Positions 34,021-45,022 are shown, counted from the first letter of the stretch. The stretch is 64,000 nt of DNA from Platycnemis pennipes (GCA_933228895.1 OW121856.1:108785027-108849026); one strand, 5' to 3'. Program-made: numbers and translations. Notes: generated by a model not told the origin, from the letters alone.

Positions 34021-34765
34021 TCTTCATAACTTTTGCATCGTCCGTGTGATACATTGCAGTTAGAATTAAACTTTAAAAAATGTCTTGTAAAGAATTTTTG
34101 GAAAAAGATTAGCTCTCCTCCTAGCACTTACAAAATAAGTAGTAATGAATTAACAAACGTGGAATCCATTAAATATCTTGGAATAAGACTGACACATGAT
34201 CTTTCCTGGGGTAAACATATACGTGAAATAATGGGTCAAGCGAATCGTAAACTGGGATTCGTCAAAAGAGTACTGGGTAAATGTGACGATCATGTTTGAG
34301 AAATCAGCTACTTTTCCCTTGTAAGACCTCATTTGGAATATGATGCCAGTGTATGGGATCCCTACGAAATCGGTCTAAATAACGAACTTGAACGTGTGCA
34401 GTAAAGATCGGAAAGATTTGTAAAGGGACGGTATGATATATTAGCGTGACCAGTCTATTAAATGATTTAAAATGGGAATCTTTGTCAGATCGTAGGTTGA
34501 AATTTGTACTTAATCTCTTAAACAAATTCCAAGACCATATTTTCAGTGATTGTGTTAAAATATTTTGCGGACCCCAACTTACTATGGTAGACTGAACCAT
34601 AATCACAGAATTAGAGAAATTTGATTGCCGAACTGACAGATTCAAAATGTCATTTTTTCCTCTTACTATTAGGGAAATGAATAACGGTAAATATATCCAA
34701 TACGAGTGTAGCAATGGATAACATTGGTAGCTGCATGTTGGTATAAGGACTTAAAGCTAACCCAA

Positions 34766-34769
34766 CTAG
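34766..34769. repeat. target site duplication CTAG, left
   Basis: CTAG directly precedes the TGAACC start of the 5' LTR and is repeated after the 3' LTR at 38400-38403. A 4-5 bp duplication fits Ty3/gypsy. Confidence 0.8.
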
Positions 34770-35189
34770 TGAACCGTGTCTCCTCTGCCCCCCCCCCCTT
34801 TTTGTTCGGGATCGGAGCCGCGGGACACAGCACGGCGAGTGAGCCGAGTCATCGGCCACTCCGGGCGATAATAGCTGGCTCCCGATCCAATTGGGACCCC
34901 GGTGGAGGGTCAAAAGCCAGCCTCGGTATATATTGGAGGGCCTGGCCAAGGTGGGGGCTCATTACCGTGGAGGCCAGCGCACGGAACGACGCCGAAGCAT
35001 CCTCCGAACACCGGTCACCGTCGAGCCGAGGACAAGAGGGACAGTCGCCCTTCCTTCCCCCCCCCCCCCCCCCCCCTTTTCCCTTTCTGCTCGTACCGTG
35101 TCCAGGGGTAGGGACTAAGAGTTAAATAAATACGTCTCCAAGGGATTCCGGACTGCCTTATTAATCTCCCGATAATCCAAGCGATCTCA
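34770..35189 (+). repeat. 5' LTR
   Basis: Starts TGAACCGTGTCTCC and ends GCGATCTCA (TG...CA). Contains two C-runs, a TATATA box near 34929 and AATAAA at 35125-35130. Confidence 0.9.
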
Positions 35190-35191
35190 AC

Positions 35192-35203
35192 TGGTAGCAG
35201 AAC
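35192..35203 (+). other. primer binding site
   Basis: TGGTAGCAGAAC begins two bases after the LTR. Its first ten bases match the complement of the 3' end of eukaryotic initiator tRNA-Met, from memory of that tRNA. Confidence 0.6.
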
Positions 35204-35226
35204 GAGTAGAAGGTCAGCTCGCACCC

Positions 35227-36813
35227 GTGGCCTTTGCGAGCCGCACCCTCACGCCGGCAGAAAAAAAATATTCCGCGTACGAAACGGAATGCTTAGCGAT
35301 AGTCTTCGGGATCGAAAAATTTGAAAAGTATCTGTTAGGGCGAAAGTTTGATCTATATACAGATAACGAAGCCCTATCATGGCTCCAGAAACACCCCAAA
35401 CAACTAGGGAAAATCGGAAGGTGGATTCTAAGAATATCACCCTATTCTTTTAATATACACCATGTAAAAGGAAGCGAGAATGTGGTGGCAGATTGCCTGT
35501 CAAGAATTTTTGAAGACCAGACGGCTGGTGAGATGGGTAACGAGAACGTGATAAGCGTCCTTGACCTGAGCCCTCTTTCGTTTTTGTCCATAAAAGAACA
35601 CCAAGTAAATGATGGTGAATGCGGAAGATTAAAGAGAAACGTTAAGAACGGGAATGCTCCTAAACATTTTAAAATAGTCCGCGAAGTATTAGTGTATCGC
35701 CCAGCGGGGGCCCGCCGTAACCGGGTCGTCGTCCCGAAAATAGCGCGGGAAATGATCATGCAATACTTCCATGACTCGGTAATTGGAGGACATTTAGGAT
35801 ATATGAAAACCGCCGGAAAAATAAAAAGGGATTTTTACTGGCCGAAAATGGACGGGGAGATACGGCGATACGTACGCGCATGCGAGGAGTGCCAAAGGGC
35901 GAAACCAGCCCAGGATACGCGAGTCGGGCTGCATGCGGCGCAGATATGCAGCGAAGCGTGGGAGAAGATCTATATAGATTATATGGGGCCTTTGACGCGT
36001 ACTAGGAGGGGGAACAAGTGTTTACTGGCGGTCGTAGACGGCTTTACAAAGTTCTCGATGTTTATCCCCACGCGAGATATGACAGCCAGAACCACCGTTA
36101 GAGAATTAAACGATCGAGTTTTCGCGGTCTGCGGGATTCCCAAATACCTGGTGTCGGATAACGCTAGCGTATTCACGTCGGAGACATTTAAAGGGATGTG
36201 CTTCAAATGGGGTATAAAACACATAACGACGACGCCGTATTACCCGCAGGCCTCCCAAGTAGAAAGGGTAAACAGAAACCTCAAGATCGCGCTAAGCATA
36301 TTCCATAATCAAAGTCAGGATCGGTGGGACGAAAATCTAGGAGCGTTAATGATGGCCTTCAATTCAGCACATCATGAAAGCACCAAATGTTCGCCAGCGA
36401 GTCTCTTTTTCGGGAGAGAATTAAACGATCCCCTGGGCATTAAGTGGGAGATCGACGAACAACTAACCGACCCGGCGGGAGAGAACAACATCACGCAGCG
36501 TTGGGAAGAGGCTCTGAAAAATCTCCAACTAGCAAATAAAAGGGTTGCGTCTAGGTACAATCGGGACAGGAAACCACAAAAATTCCGGGTAGGGGATATT
36601 GTCGCATACCGGTTGCATCCCATTAGCTCCGCTCCTAATAAAGTGACGGGTAAACTCCTCCCTAGGTGGTCTCGGCCATGCACTATTTCCAATTTTACGA
36701 GCCCCGTCACCGTCGAACTCGCCGAGGAACGGACGGGCGCATTCGTGAGGAGGTGTCACGTTTCCCAAATAAAACCATTTTCTAGGAGAGAGGGTGACCC
36801 CCACAATTGTTAG
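35227..36813 (+). CDS. truncated gypsy pol: RNase H C-terminal part and integrase
   Basis: A 528-codon open frame. Residues 1-95 are the RNase H end (YSAYETECLAIVFG, YTDNEALSWL, ENVVADCLSR with D89); the first catalytic D is lost at the deletion. The integrase zinc finger has H182, H189, C219 and C222. The core has D251 (YIDYMGPL), D311 (VSDNASVF) and E346 (SQVERVNRN), so the D,D-x(34)-E triad is intact. A GPY/F-like segment, LLPRWSRPCTI, follows near 478-488. Integrases of this family insert the element DNA into the chromosome. The frame stays open upstream through the primer site into the LTR; the usual upstream polyprotein is missing, so GTG at 35227 is not a real start. No stops or frameshifts. 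Confidence 0.85.
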   Translation: MAFASRTLTPAEKKYSAYETECLAIVFGIEKFEKYLLGRKFDLYTDNEALSWLQKHPKQLGKIGRWILRISPYSFNIHHVKGSENVVADCLSRIFEDQTAGEMGNENVISVLDLSPLSFLSIKEHQVNDGECGRLKRNVKNGNAPKHFKIVREVLVYRPAGARRNRVVVPKIAREMIMQYFHDSVIGGHLGYMKTAGKIKRDFYWPKMDGEIRRYVRACEECQRAKPAQDTRVGLHAAQICSEAWEKIYIDYMGPLTRTRRGNKCLLAVVDGFTKFSMFIPTRDMTARTTVRELNDRVFAVCGIPKYLVSDNASVFTSETFKGMCFKWGIKHITTTPYYPQASQVERVNRNLKIALSIFHNQSQDRWDENLGALMMAFNSAHHESTKCSPASLFFGRELNDPLGIKWEIDEQLTDPAGENNITQRWEEALKNLQLANKRVASRYNRDRKPQKFRVGDIVAYRLHPISSAPNKVTGKLLPRWSRPCTISNFTSPVTVELAEERTGAFVRRCHVSQIKPFSRREGDPHNC

Positions 36814-37957
36814 CTGGGGATCGGGGCAATCGGTATTCCTACACACCCTCCTTTCCCCTCCTTCTTGGTCTGGACGGCGGTTGGTGGAGGAGGACGCCGA
36901 GGGATCGAGTCCGGAGCTGCACGAGTCCGAAAATATATATATTTTTTTTTTTTTGGTTGGCCGGAAGTGCTGAGTACTTAGATTTAAGTAGGACGCACTT
37001 TTTCTGGAGGGCGGTAGTATCTATTGTGGTGGTAGTTTTTTTTTGTGTTTGCTCCTTGCGGTAGTATGCAACCCTTCATCTACCCTATCATTTCTTTCGA
37101 AATGTTACCTACAGGAAGTTTCTTTTCTACGTATTCTCTCTGTTGTGCTTAAAGCCATGAGCTTAATTCACAATCTTGGTGCTCCTATCATGTGAATAAT
37201 GAAGGGCAAATGTTTTCTTTACTTACTGCTTGTAGCAAATTTAACAAACAAGGTGTATAAATGTGATCTTCCTAATGCAGCTATTAGTTTTTTACGATAT
37301 GTACCTGCTGTCTTAGTTCATAAAGACAACTATTTTCCCGAATAATTTGTAGTATTTATGTATCTGAAGCTTTTGTATCATGTGTTTTCCCATCACTATT
37401 TTGTTTACTTGTCCTTCATGTGAAAACGACATGTAAAGTCATTGCTCTTAAATCGCTTTGAGTAATTTGTTCTGGGAAGATATTTCCTTTTTTTTTGGAG
37501 CTGTTTGTCTCTCCCAGGGTGTACTCTTGTTGTTTAATGTGTTGTGCACAGTGGGTGTACTTAATATGTCCCTTTTATTGAATGTTATTAATCTATCTTG
37601 GAATTTCATATTAGTTTTCTCCTTTCAATTTTTTTTGGCGCCAATAATGAATTAATTGTGACATGGCGTATTGCAGGGGTGATATAAATTAATGTTCAGA
37701 ATGGTTTTTCTTCGGGCAGAGCATTCACTAATTGTACACTCTGCTGCCCTTGAAAGGTTTTTTATCTGTTATGCATTTCAATACTTTGGAGTGATTTTTT
37801 TTTTCTTTGCGCTACTGAAATTGTATATCGTTTGTAAAACCCTGGATGTGTGAATACCCCGGGGCGAGGCGAGCGGACATACCTCCCTACCTTCCCTATT
37901 CTCCCCCTTTTTGTTGTCCCCGAAGACTTGACCGGCTCCGAGATGGTGAATGGAAGA
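36814..37957 (+). other. gypsy 3' non-coding region
   Basis: AT- and T-rich, with no env-like frame. A hydrophobic 65-codon frame at 37458-37655 is compositionally biased and not recognised. Confidence 0.5.
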
Positions 37958-37961
37958 GATA

Positions 37962-37985
37962 AGCGGCGGGGGTAGAGAGGGAGGA
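37962..37985 (+). other. polypurine tract
   Basis: GCGGCGGGGGTAGAGAGGGA, followed by GGA, lies directly before the 3' LTR; the expected plus-strand primer position. Confidence 0.7.
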
Positions 37986-38399
37986 TGAACCGTGTCTCCT
38001 CTGCCCCCCCCCCCTTTTTGTTCGGGATCGGAGCCGCGGGACACAGCACGGCGAGTGAGCCGAGTCATCGGCCACTCCGGGCGATAATAGCTGGCTCCCG
38101 ATCCAATTGGGACCCCGGTGGAGGGTCAAAAGCCAGCCTCGGTATATATTGGAGGGCCTGGCCAAGGTGGGGGCTCATTACCGTGGAGGCCAGCGCACGG
38201 AACGACGCCGAAGCATCCTCCGAACACCGGTCACCGTCGAGCCGAGGACAAGAGGGACAGTCGCCCTTCCTTCCCCCCCCCCCCCCTTTTCCCTTTCTGC
38301 TCGTCCCGTGTCCAGGGGTAGGGACTAAGAGTTAAATAAATACGTCTCCAAGGGATTCCGGACTGCCTTATTAATCTCCCGATAATCCAAGCGATCTCA
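37986..38399 (+). repeat. 3' LTR
   Basis: Nearly identical to 34770-35189. AATAAA at 38335-38340. Confidence 0.9.
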
Positions 38400-38580
38400 C
38401 TAGTCTCATGTTTTTGCATGTATGCCTTGCTATTTTTATCTATTTTTAAATAGCGTAGTTTTGAACATTACCTATACAAGTACTAATCCTTTTTTATGCA
38501 TGTTATGTAGTGCATGTTTGGTGAGAGATCAATCCCAGCCACACACCTTTATGGTGGCTTGCAGGGTATTATGAAGATTT

Positions 38581-39054
38581 AAATGTAGTATGTGACGTTA
38601 ATTTCATGTTCACCCATTCTGCATCCATTCATGTCAGTATTATCCCCTCTTTCGTAAGATATTTTTAATATTGTTGATCGTAAGTATTTTTAAACTGTGA
38701 AATTATTATTGGCAAATGCTTACTGATTAGTCTTCGTGACAATAGAGTGGCAATGGTGATTCAGCCTCTCTCTTATTATTCACGATCTGAAATAGGCAAG
38801 CGATTGTAACACATTTATTGTAGCTCTGTTTAACCAACCGCAATCATTGACAAAATTAATGTAATTCAATTTTAATTTAATCGTGACCCTCTAAAATCAG
38901 GAATGAATCTTCCCGTTTTCCACAGTTGACGCCTTCTTTAAATCCCGGGACCTCATCTGACATCACGTCTCTCATTAACAAGAGGACGACTGCACACACT
39001 GCCGCGTGGCGGATTGACGGCAAACCAGAAATCACGGTGCCAGAATGTAATTGT
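38581..39054. other. no recognisable feature
   Basis: AT-rich non-coding DNA between LINE copies. Confidence 0.45.
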
Positions 39055-39690
39055 AGAATATGCCGCTAGTATATGCGATCCATTCGAGGAAGGTGCATTG
39101 CAGGAATTAAACTATGGGCAAAGGAGATAAGAAAGATTTGTTTAAGGCCGTTATAATAAATGAATTTGTGTTACGAGTTTAATAGAAGAACTAGGATTAG
39201 AATTACCATCAGAACGTAGGTTTATATTTCGGCTTAAACTTTTCAGTAAATTAGGAGACGATATGCATGCAAGTGATGTTAAAATTATGTCAATAACCCC
39301 AGGGTATTAGAGAGAGTGCACTACTAAAACATTTGAAAGTAATTTTTCGCGCGTACCATATGAGAACACAATAATTCGCGTAGCAAAGGGAAAGGTGGGT
39401 GAAATATGAATTGGGGTAGTCTTTGGTACATGATGCACGTATTAACATTACTAACCGGTGCGTGCAAGGAATACACAAATAAGTATTCAGAGAAACTCCT
39501 TCATAAAATAGTATTCCTTCATTACTATGCAGAGAGTGCAACCATCTGGTTTCACGTGACACTTACATCTATCGCATTTCCTACAAGTAGCAGCATTGCA
39601 TTTTTCAGTTTCATCATGTTTGATGAGACTTCACCCGATGCCACACACCCTTCCAGTGGGTCGCAGCGCATTACGCAGTCGCAGAATAAC
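39055..39690 (+). mobile_element. decayed LINE of the hairpin-tail group
   Basis: Plus-strand remnants of the RT C-terminus (EYAAS.CDPFEEGALQELN, then LIEELGLELPSERRFIFRLK) precede a decayed 3' UTR (GGTACATGATGCACGTATTA). The end is a mutated hairpin, GATGCCACACACCCTTCCAG with GTGGGTCGCAGCGCATTACG. It is related to but distinct from LINE-A and LINE-B. Confidence 0.65.
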
Positions 39691-40109
39691 GGAGGGGAAG
39701 GGCCTGGGGCCCACTGGGGCCCTCGAATTCGTCTACCCCCCTCCGTGCTAACGGCATCAGCGAAGTCACCGATAGTGCTGCCCTCAGACGGTGCCGAAAG
39801 CTCACTACAAGCAGTTCACGGCGTTTTGGCGGTATTCGGAATAAATTCGAATGTTGAGAGTTCTTTTTAGAGAAATCCTTTTTAATTATTTCTCTTCCTA
39901 CCCTGAACCATGGAAATGAATGCGATGTCTTCCTAGTGAGAGCGTTTATAGGTGCAATGCAATGTACAAATTACAGTTTTACTCATTCCATGCCCCGCTG
40001 GGGCGGGGGAGAAATATTTCTCTTGGCAGGCCTGGTGTTCGCATGGTCCCGTCGAATTAGAAATAAGATAATGAGTGGGGGAAATGAAAGGGTCGGAGGG
40101 GAGAGTATT

Positions 40110-40235
40110 ATACATTGAGAGTATTATAGATTAGAGAAGAGTAGAGAATTAGAGAGAAAAATTAGTAGAGAAAAATAGAGAGGAGAAGAGAAGAGATTAG
40201 AGAGAGTATTATACATTAGAGAGTATTATACATTC
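40110..40235. repeat. purine-rich simple repeat (GAGAGTATTATACATT and AGAGAAGAG)
   Basis: GAGAGTATTATACATT is repeated three to four times, with AGAGAAGAGTAGAGAATTAG runs between copies. Confidence 0.7.
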
Positions 40236-40770
40236 GACATTGGCACCTTTTTAAACCTATGATTCGACACGTTTGTAGCCTGGATTCATTTTTTCCATCC
40301 CTGTGACCTTTGACCTCTGAGTTACCCTTGATGGTCAAGAGATGAAAAGAGAGATCTGAAGACCTTAAAATCCACCTTGTCATCTTTTTAAACCTATGAT
40401 TCGAAAGTTTTTTTTTGCATCATTTCACCTTTTGTAATCACTGTGACCTTTGACCCCAGAGTTACCCTAGAAGGTCAATGTAAGAAAAGAGGAATCTTAT
40501 GACCTTTTCATCGACATTGACACCTTTTTAAACCTATGATTCGACACGTTTGTAGCCTGGATTCATTTTTTCCATCCCTGTGACCTTTGACCTCTGAGTT
40601 ACCCTAGAAGGTCAAGAGATGAAAAGAGGGATATGAAGACCTTAAAATCGACCTTGGAACCTTTTTAAACCTATGATTCGACAGGTTTGAAGCGGTGATT
40701 CATTTTTTGTAACCCCTGTGACCTTGACTGTGACCTTTCAGGGGTCACAGTTGCAATTTATGACCTCAAT
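40236..40770 (+). repeat. tandem array, four units of about 138 bp with DR1-like elements
   Basis: The block CTTTTTAAACCTATGATTCG recurs near 40247, 40385, 40525 and 40664, and TGACCTTTGACC at 40304, 40444 and 40581, with a variant TGACCTTGACTGTGACCTTT at 40719. The period is 137-140 bp. The dodecamer is a direct repeat of TGACC(T) with one-base spacing, the layout of nuclear-receptor DR1 sites. Units differ by scattered substitutions. Confidence 0.8.
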
Positions 40771-41424
40771 TGTTCTTCCATCGTGTTCTTCGTGTCCAAA
40801 AACCTATTAGTCGAAAGTTTCGCTAAATAATTCCATCTTTTTTGTACTTCGAATATTTTAACATTGAAAGCCCATAAGGCAAAATTTGGATTTTAGGTTG
40901 GACCCTATTTCTGGGGTCAAAAAGTCATATTTTTCATATTTTGTTTAGACTCAACAAAACTTACATCCTTTTTCTAGCCAGGTACCAAATTTCATCGTTG
41001 TGGCTCAAAAGGAAGTGTCTAAAATTACAGGTTAGAAATGACACACGATCAATGGGACACTCTGTACAAGTATTATACGAGTATTATACGAGTCTTGACC
41101 AGTCTCCCTTCATCAGTCGCAGGGGGCAGATCGCCCCGGGCGGAAGAAGGGCGTGCCCTCGGCCAAATCGCCCCGTGCTCAATATCCCCCTGAGGCCAAT
41201 TCCGCCCAAGATACGTCACGTCCGTGCGAGCACTTCCGGGAGTCAGCGAGTGAATCCCACGTCACAAACGACTCCACCTCTTATCTACAATCTCTGCCAT
41301 CCGTGTAACAGATGAAGAACTGCAAGCGAGGAAGAACGGGAATCGAGTAGGTCGCCACGCTACCATGGAATACAATTGTGGTAAGATAAAGCAGGTGAAG
41401 TGGATTCCTGAAGATGAAACTTAG
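40771..41424. other. no recognisable feature
   Basis: Follows the tandem array. A GC-rich stretch at 41105-41300 gives an open frame with no domain. Confidence 0.4.
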
Positions 41425-42556
41425 TGGAATTCGCTAGTTAGGCCCCACCTTGAGTATGCAGCCAGTGTATGGGATCCGAATGAATTAGGTTTGATCAGAG
41501 AACTAGACAGTGTGAAGCGTAGAGCATCCAGGTTCGTTAAAATGCGTTACGATAGGTTGAGTAGTGTTTCAGAATTAATACATGAATCAGGGTGGGAATC
41601 ATTATCAGAGCGTAGGTTAAAGTACAGATTTAATCTATTAGAGAAGTTTCAATCGGATAGCTTTACTGAAGATGTTAGGCACGTATTAAAAAAACCATCG
41701 TATTATGCTAGATTTGACCAGATAAATAAGATTAGAGAGAGAGATTGTCGTACTGATAGATTCAAAATGGCATTTATCCCCTGTACTATAAGAGAACAGA
41801 ATAGGCAGCATAGCAAAGGGATAGGAAGGGGAAATATATAAGAGTAGTCTGTTGTTCATAATGCATGTATTAACCCCTTAAATACATCTACATCTACATA
41901 ATACCCTGCAAGCCACCATAAAGGTGTGTGGCAGGGGGTGAACTCTCACCAAACATGCACTACATATCATGCATAAAAAAAGGATTAGTACTTTTATAGG
42001 TACCTTTCAAAACTACTCTATTTAAAAAAAGATAAAAATAGCAAAACATACATGCAAAAACATGCCGTTAGTTAGGTTAGCTATAAGTCCTTATACCAAG
42101 ATGCAGCTACCAATGTTATCCATTGCTATACTCGTACTGGATATATTTACCGTTATTCATATCCCTAATAGTACGAGGAAAAAAGGACATTTTGAATCTG
42201 TCAGTTCGGCAATCTATTTCTCTAATTTTATGATTATGCAGTCTACCATAGTAAGTAGGGGTCCGCAAAATATTTTTAACATCATCACTGAAAATATGGT
42301 CTTGGAATTTGTTTAAGAGATTAAGTCTAAATTTCAACCTGCGATCTGACAATGATTCCCAATTTAATTCATTTAATAGACTGGTTTAACTACTACTACA
42401 TGCTATAGATACATACTATAGATACTAACAATCTATTCGCATGAGAACCTATAGTTGCTTGTTTGCATGTCGGTAGTGCATACTTGGTGATATTCACCCC
42501 TTGCCACACACCCTTGAGGTGGCTTGCGGGGTATCGCGTAGATGTAGATGTAGTGA
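41425..42556 (+). mobile_element. LINE-A copy split by a LINE-B insertion
   Basis: The left part, 41425-41882, encodes the RT end in one open piece (IRELDSVKRRASRF, SLSERRLKYRFNLL, then FKMAFIPCTIREQN). The right part, 42390-42556, continues the LINE-A 3' UTR (ATACTATAGATACTAACAAT) to the hairpin CTTGCCACACACCCTTGAGG...TTGCGGGGTATCGCG and the tail. LINE-B in the opposite orientation lies between. Confidence 0.8.
41883..42389 (-). mobile_element. LINE-B inserted in LINE-A 3' UTR
   Basis: Tail CATCTACATCTACATAATAC, hairpin, 3' UTR, then codons for FRLNLLNKFQDHIFSDDVKN and TYYGRL, truncated at LLNEL. The coding remnant is uninterrupted for 78 codons (42116-42352). The order of insertion shows LINE-B was active after this LINE-A copy. 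Confidence 0.8.
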
Positions 42557-42709
42557 AAATAGATATGCATGAAGGACTAAATGAATTTCAGAGGAAACTG
42601 ACTAGATTTGTAGACATTTGAATGGAGAACCTTCAAAACAGTGAGTCAGACTACGGATTTTGCAGACGTACATGGCAATCCCAACCCTCAATCTAATTCC
42701 CTACCACAC

Positions 42710-42750
42710 ACCCTCGAGGAGGATTACAAGATAGTCAGTAAATAGATATT
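42710..42750 (+). repeat. degraded solo LINE hairpin
   Basis: CTACCACACACCCTCGAGGA, then GGATTACAAGATAG. Only the left arm and loop remain clear. Confidence 0.45.
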
Positions 42751-43246
42751 CACTAATAGTGTGCAGTGCTTCGCCCACGTGATTACAACTTGAAAAGAGA
42801 CTGCCTAGCTTTGTATCCCAATTGAATTCATCCCGGGAATACGTTTGCAAACACACCCTGCTTGTGGTGCAGGCACTGCCCAATGTCACGTGCGCACGGT
42901 GAAAGGTGGGTTCTGGTGAACACCATGCACGGATCAATCTGGGTGAGAACTCCAAAACAGAACTCCAAACGTGCCTTCTCGGTGACCCGACTTCACTTGG
43001 TACAAGGTTCTCCCTTTCCTCTGGTCACGGGAACATTTGCACGCGGTCAAAAGAGGCTCCAATCACGAATTCCAGTGAATCGCACAGCTAATTCACGAGG
43101 TCGAGGGAAGAGTCATTATTTGCAATTTTCAATATTTTGCACTTAAAAACAGAATATTAGGAAAAGATTAGCGAGTATTCTAATATGAAGCGTGTATTCG
43201 AATTGAATTGGTGTTACTGAAGATATAATTATGGAAGACGGATATA
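42751..43246. other. no recognisable feature
   Basis: Open frames near 42862-43146 show no domain. Confidence 0.4.
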
Positions 43247-43502
43247 TCTACATCTACATCTACACGACGTACTGCAAGCCACCGGGAGGGTGTGTGGCAG
43301 GGGGTGAATATCACCAAGCATGCACTACTAACATGCAAACAAGCAACTATAGGGTCTCATGCAACTACATTGTTAATATCTATAGTAATTTAGGGATTAA
43401 TACATGAATTATGCACTACAGACTACTCTGAAATATTTCCCCTACCTATCCCTTTGCTACGCTGCCTATTCTGTTCTCTTATAGTACGGGGGGAAAATGC
43501 CA
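43247..43502 (-). mobile_element. LINE-A 3' UTR copy with hairpin tail
   Basis: Tail TATCTACATCTACATCTACA, hairpin, full 3' UTR and the last few codons (TATAGTACGGGGGGAAAATG), then truncated. Confidence 0.8.
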
Positions 43503-43805
43503 CGTATGTTTGCGCAGGAGAAGGGAGAGATAAGGATTAGCGTCAAGGCGGACGCAATTGAAAGGAGTGCAACGCAACTTTTGAGAAGACAAGACGCTTG
43601 GTTTCGGGTGAACGGACGAGGAAAATATATTCGAGGAATGCAAAAGAGAGGATTGAATACTCACGGAATGGACTATCGTTTTAGTTCTCATAATCTGTCC
43701 TAAATTCACATAGTAAAAAGGTTCCCAAGGATTAATGTTTTTAAGTTTACCTCACCTTCACCTACTTCACCGTCTTCACCCCTTCCCTTGTAGCGGATCG
43801 CCCGA

Positions 43806-45022
43806 CCCTGTTGGAAATTTCGCTCAAGATTTCCTTAGAACGTAGGGAAAAGCAAGGGAAAAATTGAAATTTCCCTAGAAAAAAATGTGTTTTCTAGAGA
43901 AATTCCTCATTGTCTAGGAATTTTTTTCCCTGGAACTTTTTTCCTTTCAAAATTTAAGCTTTGGGAAATTATTTCCCTAGAGAAACGCTGCTTTAGGGAA
44001 TTTTTTCCCTAGAACTTTTTTCCTTTCAAAATTTAAGCATGGGGAAATTATTTCCTTAGAAAAAAACGCTGCTCTAGGGAAAATTTTGAGACTTAGGGAT
44101 AACGGTATCTTGGAGAAATTTCCCATATTATTTGAGTAATTCCCTTTCACGTTATCAATTTAGTGATTAAATTTCACCATTTCAAGATTACTTCTATGTG
44201 ATGTATACATTTATCACAGAGTTAACAGTCACAACTCACATTTAATAACTTTTGGTACCAAACAAATATATGCTAACCCACTGCACCGTATCGTTGCAGT
44301 GCTTGAAGACAAGCGAATCAGCAGCATCAACATTGAAAATTTCGGAAGGACACCTTTTTTTCGAGGTTGGGAACATTTTCGGTAAGTTAATGAAGATATT
44401 TCTTATAATCATGATTTTTCCATAATTTTATGTGAATGATTGAAATTGGCGATTTCGTTCATAAAAACATTCTGTCTTTGTTTATCGCATTGTTCTCAAC
44501 ATAATTCAAATGGCAACGGAGACTGTGTTTTCGCACGCATGGGCTCAGTATTGTGTAAGTATTATCATAATTTCTTCAACTTTATAACCATCATCCTTGA
44601 CCTCCTTTATATTTTCAGGTGCATTTATTAATGAATTAAAGTAGATACGAGGATTTCATCCAGCAGAAGGAAAAAAGAATAAACGTGTATGCTAATGAAA
44701 AATGTAAACATGCTGCTAAAAAAGGTATAAACTTTGTTAAATTTGAGTTCTTTTCAATCATTCATAGTGATACATGCCCTCTTTTCCACTGATTTTTATC
44801 AAGTCTTCCCGATATTTATACTTAGGATTTATGTTTTTTGGATAATCATGTGAACTATTATTTATTGAGAGGAATATTTACCTAAGGAACATTTTCAACG
44901 GTAACTTATTTCTAGGGAAAAATTTTCCCTAGAAATATTTTTAGTGAAAAAGGGGGTTCCATTTTCTAGGGAAAACCTTACACTTTTCTAGGGAAACTTT
45001 TTAGGGATATTTCCATCATGGG
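43806..45022. mobile_element. 1.2-kb inverted-repeat element with TAGGGAAA arrays
   Basis: The ends CCCTGTTGGAAATTTC and GATATTTCCATCATGGG are imperfect inverted repeats. Both subterminal zones are packed with TTTCCCTAG / CTAGGGAAA, densest at 43830-44110 and again at 44905-45005. A sub-block of about 79 bp (GAACTTTTTTCCTTTCAAAA) is tandemly duplicated at 43935 and 44014. The middle (44130-44890) is AT-rich without a clear frame. This looks like a non-autonomous DNA transposon with transposase-binding subterminal repeats; the superfamily is unknown. Confidence 0.55.

Larger units (their letters stand above)
34770..38399 (+). mobile_element. Ty3/gypsy LTR retrotransposon, internally deleted
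   Basis: A 3630-bp element with LTRs of 420 and 414 bp, a primer binding site, a purine tract, a CTAG duplication and one open frame (RNase H end to integrase). Gag, protease and reverse transcriptase are absent: the frame opens inside RNase H only about 35 bp after the primer site. The two LTRs differ by the length of one C-run (20 versus 14) and a single A/C change, so the insertion is very recent. Mobilisation would have needed proteins from a complete relative. Confidence 0.9.
34030..38580 (+). mobile_element. LINE-B copy split by a Ty3/gypsy insertion
   Basis: The left part, 34030-34769, encodes LELNFKKCLVKNFWKK, IKYLGIRLTHDLSWG and RPHLEYDASVWDP with three stops, then the start of the 3' UTR (AAAGCTAACCCAACTAG). 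The right part, 38400-38580, continues the UTR (CTAGTCTCATGTTTTTGCAT) to the hairpin CCACACACCTTTATGGTGGC and the tail. The intervening 34770-38399 is the LTR element. Confidence 0.85.

Noticed and set aside
34724..35125. Long open frames rich in proline and glycine overlapping the LTRs (also 37985-38335, both strands)
   Set aside because: They are created by the C-runs of the LTR, are open in several frames at once and match no domain.
37458..37655. Possible env-like membrane protein in the gypsy 3' region
   Set aside because: A 65-codon hydrophobic frame in T-rich sequence, with no signal, furin-like or glycosylation pattern. Likely compositional.
40236..40770. CRISPR-like or telomere-like repeat
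   Set aside because: Units are about 138 bp, contiguous and diverged, with no short repeat-spacer pattern and no TTAGG-type array. The context is eukaryotic.
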